From an uncultured Shinella sp. (GTDB taxonomy: Bacteria > Pseudomonadota > Alphaproteobacteria > Rhizobiales > Rhizobiaceae), in the NCBI GenBank assembly GCA_946481465.1, contig CAMLOC010000086.1:1-9378 (forward strand): a stretch of 9,378 bases of DNA, given 5' to 3'. The number at the start of each line of letters is the position of its first letter. Position 1 is the stretch's first letter. Positions 6,699 through 9,378 of this stretch are shown piece by piece. The position numbers and the translations under genes are program-made. The notes under the pieces were generated by a model. The model was not told the DNA's origin. It was given only the letters and a program-made list of their open reading frames with translations, and searched no databases.

Positions 6699-6715
6699 AA
6701 ATCTGGAGGACCCTC

Positions 6716-8290
6716 GTGAAGACCTATATGAAGACCCTGCTGGCGGGGCTTGCCGTGCTGGCGCCGCTTTCCGCCCCCGCCTTTGCCGAGACGCTGCGCT
6801 GGGCCGCATCCGGCGACGTCATTTCCTACGACCCGAATGCGCAGGTCGACAGCTTCACCCAGAGCGTGCAGCATATCGTGTTCGATCCGCTGGTGCGCCG
6901 TAACAAGGATCTGAAGCTGGAGCCGGCGCTCGCCACCTCCTGGGAGGTTATCGAGCCGACCCGCTGGCGCTTCAAGCTGCGCCAGGGCGTGAAATTCCAC
7001 GAGGGCCAGCCCTTCAACGCCGACGACGTGGTGGCGACGATTACGCGCCAGATCGACCCCGGCGCGCGCAACCGCGAAAACCTCTCCGCCGTCACAGGCG
7101 TCGAGAAGGTGGACGACTATACGGTCGACCTCATCCTGCGCGGGCCCTACCCGCTGCTCCTCAACGACCTCGCCGCCATCTACATCCTGAGCAAGCCGTG
7201 GATGGAGGAGCACGACGCGCTGAAGCCGGGCAACACCGCGACCGGCGTCGTCACCTATGCCAGCAACCACGCCAACGGCACGGGCGCCTTCAAGCTGAAG
7301 AGCTACGAGCCGGATTCCCGTTCGGTCTTCGAGGTGAACAAGGACTGGTGGGACAAGCCCGAGCATAACCTGACGGAAGTGGAGTTCCGCCCCATCGCCT
7401 CCGACGCCACCCGCGTCGCGGCGCTGCTGTCGGGCGAAGTCGACATGGTGGTGCCGGTGCCGCTTCAAGACATCGACCGCATCGCCGCGACCGAGGGGCT
7501 GAAGGTGGTGGAGAACCCGTCGCTGCGCACCATCATGCTGGCGCTGAACTTCGAGAAGGAACTGCACGCCGCCCCCGGCGTCGCCAATCCGATGCTGAAC
7601 GTCAAGGTTCGCCAGGCGCTCTGGCACGCCATCGACCTGAACACGATCCAGAAGCGCCTGATGCGCGGCAAGTCCCGCGTCGCCGCCATGCTCGTCGCCC
7701 CGGCCGTCACCGGCCATGACGATGCGATCGACGTGCCGCTGGACTACGATATCGACAAGGCGAAGGCGCTGCTGGCCGAAGCCGGCTATCCGGACGGCTT
7801 CAAGACGGGCCTTTCCTGCTCGAACGACCGCTATATCGCCGACGAGCAGATCTGCCTTGCCATCTCCTCCATGTGGGCCAAGATCGGCGTCACGGTCGAC
7901 CTCAGCGTCGAGAGCAAGACGACCTATTTCCCGCGCATGGATAACGGCGAACTCGACGTCTACATGCTCGGCTGGGCCTCGCTGCCGCCGATGGACGGCT
8001 TCAGCGTGCTCCAGGCGCTGCTCGCCACCAATGATGGCACTTACGGCGGCTCGAACCCGAACGGGCTTTCCGATCCGCGCATCGATGCGCTCGCCCGCTC
8101 GGCGGCGGTCGAACTCGACGAGGCCAAGCGCGTCGATATGCTGAAGGAAGCCTTCCGCATCACCCATGACGAGGCGTTGTTCATCCCGCTGCACCAGCAG
8201 CCGGTCGCCTGGGCCATGAGCAACAAGGTCGATATCCCGCAGTTCCCGGACGAATATGTTCGCCCCTGGTTCGCGCAGGTGAAGAAGTAA
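6716..8290 (+). CDS. ABC transporter substrate-binding protein, oligopeptide/dipeptide (SBP_bac_5) family
   Basis: A 524-residue periplasmic binding protein. The signal peptide comprises MKTYMK, a hydrophobic core (LLAGLAVLAPLSA) and AFA, with likely cleavage after residue 24. The family signature is visible at about residues 83-106 (WRFKLRQGVKFHEGQP followed by FNADDVVATI). Typical later segments are GTGAFKLKSYEPD, NKDWWDKP, VRQALWHAIDL and KAKALLAEAGYPDGF. Two Cys lie close together (LSCSNDRY and EQICLA) and could form a disulphide in the periplasm. I chose the GTG at 6716 because GGAGGA ends five bases before it; the ATG at 6728 would shorten the basic end of the signal peptide. It is divergent from the amidohydrolase operon, so the cargo is probably the substrate of those enzymes. 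Members of this family also carry opines, nickel and small heterocycles, so peptide transport should not be assumed. Confidence 0.92.
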   Translation: MKTYMKTLLAGLAVLAPLSAPAFAETLRWAASGDVISYDPNAQVDSFTQSVQHIVFDPLVRRNKDLKLEPALATSWEVIEPTRWRFKLRQGVKFHEGQPFNADDVVATITRQIDPGARNRENLSAVTGVEKVDDYTVDLILRGPYPLLLNDLAAIYILSKPWMEEHDALKPGNTATGVVTYASNHANGTGAFKLKSYEPDSRSVFEVNKDWWDKPEHNLTEVEFRPIASDATRVAALLSGEVDMVVPVPLQDIDRIAATEGLKVVENPSLRTIMLALNFEKELHAAPGVANPMLNVKVRQALWHAIDLNTIQKRLMRGKSRVAAMLVAPAVTGHDDAIDVPLDYDIDKAKALLAEAGYPDGFKTGLSCSNDRYIADEQICLAISSMWAKIGVTVDLSVESKTTYFPRMDNGELDVYMLGWASLPPMDGFSVLQALLATNDGTYGGSNPNGLSDPRIDALARSAAVELDEAKRVDMLKEAFRITHDEALFIPLHQQPVAWAMSNKVDIPQFPDEYVRPWFAQVKK

Positions 8291-8306
8291 CGGGTTTCTC
8301 CCGAGA

Positions 8307-8342
8307 CGTGGTTCCGGCGGGCTGAGGCCGGCCGGGACCACG
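8307..8342 (+). other. Strong stem-loop after the binding-protein gene
   Basis: CGTGGTTCCGGC (8307-8318) pairs with GCCGGGACCACG (8331-8342): 12 bp with one G-U pair and a 12-base loop that can pair further. It starts 17 bases after the TAA. No T run follows, so it is not a standard terminator. Such hairpins between a binding-protein gene and its permease genes often stabilise the upstream mRNA 3' end and raise binding-protein output over permease. Confidence 0.6.
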
Positions 8343-8365
8343 CGCAGATCCGGCCGACCCTCCGC

Positions 8366-8398
8366 AGCGAACGGCGCGGGGAGGATGGAGCGAACGGC
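8366..8398 (+). repeat. Direct repeat AGCGAACGGC (two copies)
   Basis: Two identical 10-base copies at 8366-8375 and 8389-8398, 23 bases apart, lie in the 160-bp gap between the binding-protein and permease genes. Their role is unknown; they may be a small duplication. Confidence 0.45.
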
Positions 8399-8432
8399 CC
8401 GTCTTTTCTGCCCTTCGGGGCGTGTGCGCTCC
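8387..8432 (+). other. Second hairpin with UUCG tetraloop in the permease leader
   Basis: GGAGCG (8387-8392) can pair with CGCTCC (8427-8432). Inside it GCCC-TTCG-GGGC (8410-8421) forms a compact stem with the very stable UUCG loop. The structure ends five bases before the permease SD (AAGGA, 8438-8442). It has no T run after it. It could block 3'-5' exonucleases or modulate initiation. Confidence 0.4.
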
Positions 8433-8450
8433 CTCGCAAGGATGATTCCG

Positions 8451-9378
8451 ATGTTGAGACTGTTTTCGGTGCGGCTCTTCCAGGCGATCCTGGTCATGGT
8501 CGCCGTCACCGCCATCGCCTTCGTCATGTTCCGCTTCGTCGGCGATCCCGTCGCCTCCATGGTGCGCGAGGGCGCGACCCAGGCGGAGAAGGACGCGCTG
8601 CGCATGGCGCTCGGCCTCGACAAGCCGATCCTCACGCAGTTCGTCGATTTCGTCGGCCAGGTGCTGACGGGCGACCTCGGCACGAGCTTCCGTTACCAGC
8701 AGCCGGTGGTGAGCCTGCTGATGAGCCGCCTGCCGGCGACACTGGAACTCGTCATCGTCGCGACGTTCCTGGCGCTCGCGGTCGGCATTCCGCTCGGCGT
8801 CCTCTGCGCGCTGAAGCCGAATTCGGTGCTCTCCCGGCTCACCCAGGCGACGACGCTGGTCGGCATCTCCATGCCCACCTTCGTCACCGGCCTGCTGCTG
8901 ATCCTCGTCTTCGCCGTCAACCTGCGCTGGCTGCCATCGTCGGGCCGCGGCGATCTGGTCGATCTCGGCTTCTGGCAGACGGGGTTCCTCAGCCTCTCGG
9001 GGCTGAAATCGCTGATCCTTCCGTCGATCACGCTGGCGCTCTTCCAGCTCACCCTGATCATGCGGCTGGTGCGCTCGGAGATGATCGACGTCCTGTCGTC
9101 CGACTATATCCGCTTCGCCTTCGCCCGCGGCCTGCCGCGCGCCTATATCTACGGGCGGCTTGCGCTGCGCAACGCGTTGATGCCGGTCGTCACCGTCACC
9201 GGCCTGCAGATCGGCCAGCTCATCGCCTTCGCCATCGTCACCGAGACGGTGTTCCAGTGGCCGGGCATGGGCCTGCTGTTCACCAACGCCGTCGGCTATC
9301 CCGACGTGCCGGTGCTGGCCGCCTACCTGCTCTTCGTCGGCTTCCTCTTCGTCATGATCAACATGGTCGTCGACATTC
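8451..9378 (+). CDS. ABC transporter permease, DppB/OppB-like (3' end beyond window)
   Basis: The frame stays open for 309 codons to the right edge; DppB-type proteins usually have about 310-340 residues, so only a short tail is missing. It is an inner-membrane protein with a first membrane helix at about residues 8-28. A periplasmic segment carries LGLDKPILTQFVDFVGQVLTGDLGTSF in pieces typical of the family. More helices follow at about 98-120, 134-158, 187-206, 247-268 and 288-309. The ATPase-contacting EAA loop is clear at about 209-240 (SSDYIRFAFARGLPRA, then ALRNALMPVVTV). The ATG at 8451 has AAGGA eight bases upstream; the in-frame ATG at 8442 overlaps that SD. It belongs to the same importer as the binding protein 160 bp upstream. 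A second permease and ATPases are expected further right. Confidence 0.92.
   Translation, partial: MLRLFSVRLFQAILVMVAVTAIAFVMFRFVGDPVASMVREGATQAEKDALRMALGLDKPILTQFVDFVGQVLTGDLGTSFRYQQPVVSLLMSRLPATLELVIVATFLALAVGIPLGVLCALKPNSVLSRLTQATTLVGISMPTFVTGLLLILVFAVNLRWLPSSGRGDLVDLGFWQTGFLSLSGLKSLILPSITLALFQLTLIMRLVRSEMIDVLSSDYIRFAFARGLPRAYIYGRLALRNALMPVVTVTGLQIGQLIAFAIVTETVFQWPGMGLLFTNAVGYPDVPVLAAYLLFVGFLFVMINMVVDI

Larger units (their letters stand above)
6559..6715. promoter_or_regulatory. Divergent promoter/operator region between catabolic operon and importer
   Basis: 157 bp, clearly AT-rich against the GC-rich surroundings, separate the two oppositely oriented start codons. The region holds the SD of each gene, candidate promoters for both directions and repeated TTGTATACAA-like elements described separately. 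It also contains TTTGCAAA (6589-6596) and TTTG-N4-CAAA (6598-6609), which may be part of a further binding site. For the leftward operon the best promoter guess is TTGCAC (6603-6608)-N17-TGTATC (6580-6585), a poor match. I see no ORF in it. Confidence 0.7.

Noticed and set aside
8291..8303. Small CGGG/CCCG hairpin directly after the binding-protein stop
   Set aside because: Only four base pairs; too weak to call next to the 12-bp stem that follows.
6683..8683. 666-codon minus-strand open frame
   Set aside because: It is antisense to the SBP_bac_5 gene and the permease start, has no domain pattern and runs through the hairpin region. It is a shadow.

Overview
The window is GC-rich and codes densely with strong third-position GC. 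Codon use, Shine-Dalgarno (SD) sites and gene types suggest an alphaproteobacterium of the Hyphomicrobiales, most likely Rhizobiaceae-like (Rhizobium, Shinella or Ensifer type). That placement is inferred from style, not from a marker gene. Bases 1-84 are almost pure G and C with a 17-base C run and look like an assembly artefact at a contig end, so the left edge should not be trusted.

Layout from left to right. (1) A minus-strand unit holds a helix-turn-helix/cupin regulator (1210-1827) followed by a polyamine-type periplasmic binding protein (94-1164). A perfect 7-7-7 inverted repeat (1840-1860) lies at the regulator's start and is a likely autoregulatory operator. (2) A rho-independent terminator (1881-1912, minus strand) closes the next unit. 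(3) A minus-strand catabolic operon is transcribed from about 6600 leftwards. It encodes an ATZ/TRZ-type amidohydrolase (5191-6558), a cytosine-deaminase/AtzC-type amidohydrolase (3971-5170), a 21-codon ORF with an ideal SD (3864-3929), and a large FMN/Fe-S/FAD oxidoreductase of the trimethylamine dehydrogenase/2,4-dienoyl-CoA reductase family (1915-3867) whose start overlaps the stop of the small ORF. (4) A 157-bp AT-rich divergent control region (6559-6715) carries several TTGTATACAA-like sites. (5) A plus-strand oligopeptide/dipeptide-type ABC importer begins with its binding protein (6716-8290). A 160-bp gap with strong hairpins follows, then the first permease (8451 to beyond the right edge).

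Working model (inference): the divergent importer brings in a nitrogen compound, which the two amidohydrolases and the flavoenzyme break down, the latter plausibly by oxidative N-demethylation or a related C-N oxidation. Sites near both start codons would let one regulator, not present here, control both arms. The first amidohydrolase lacks the usual H-x-x-E active-site motif, so its substrate or chemistry may be unusual. The regulator and polyamine-type binding protein form a separate transcription unit and may serve a different substrate.
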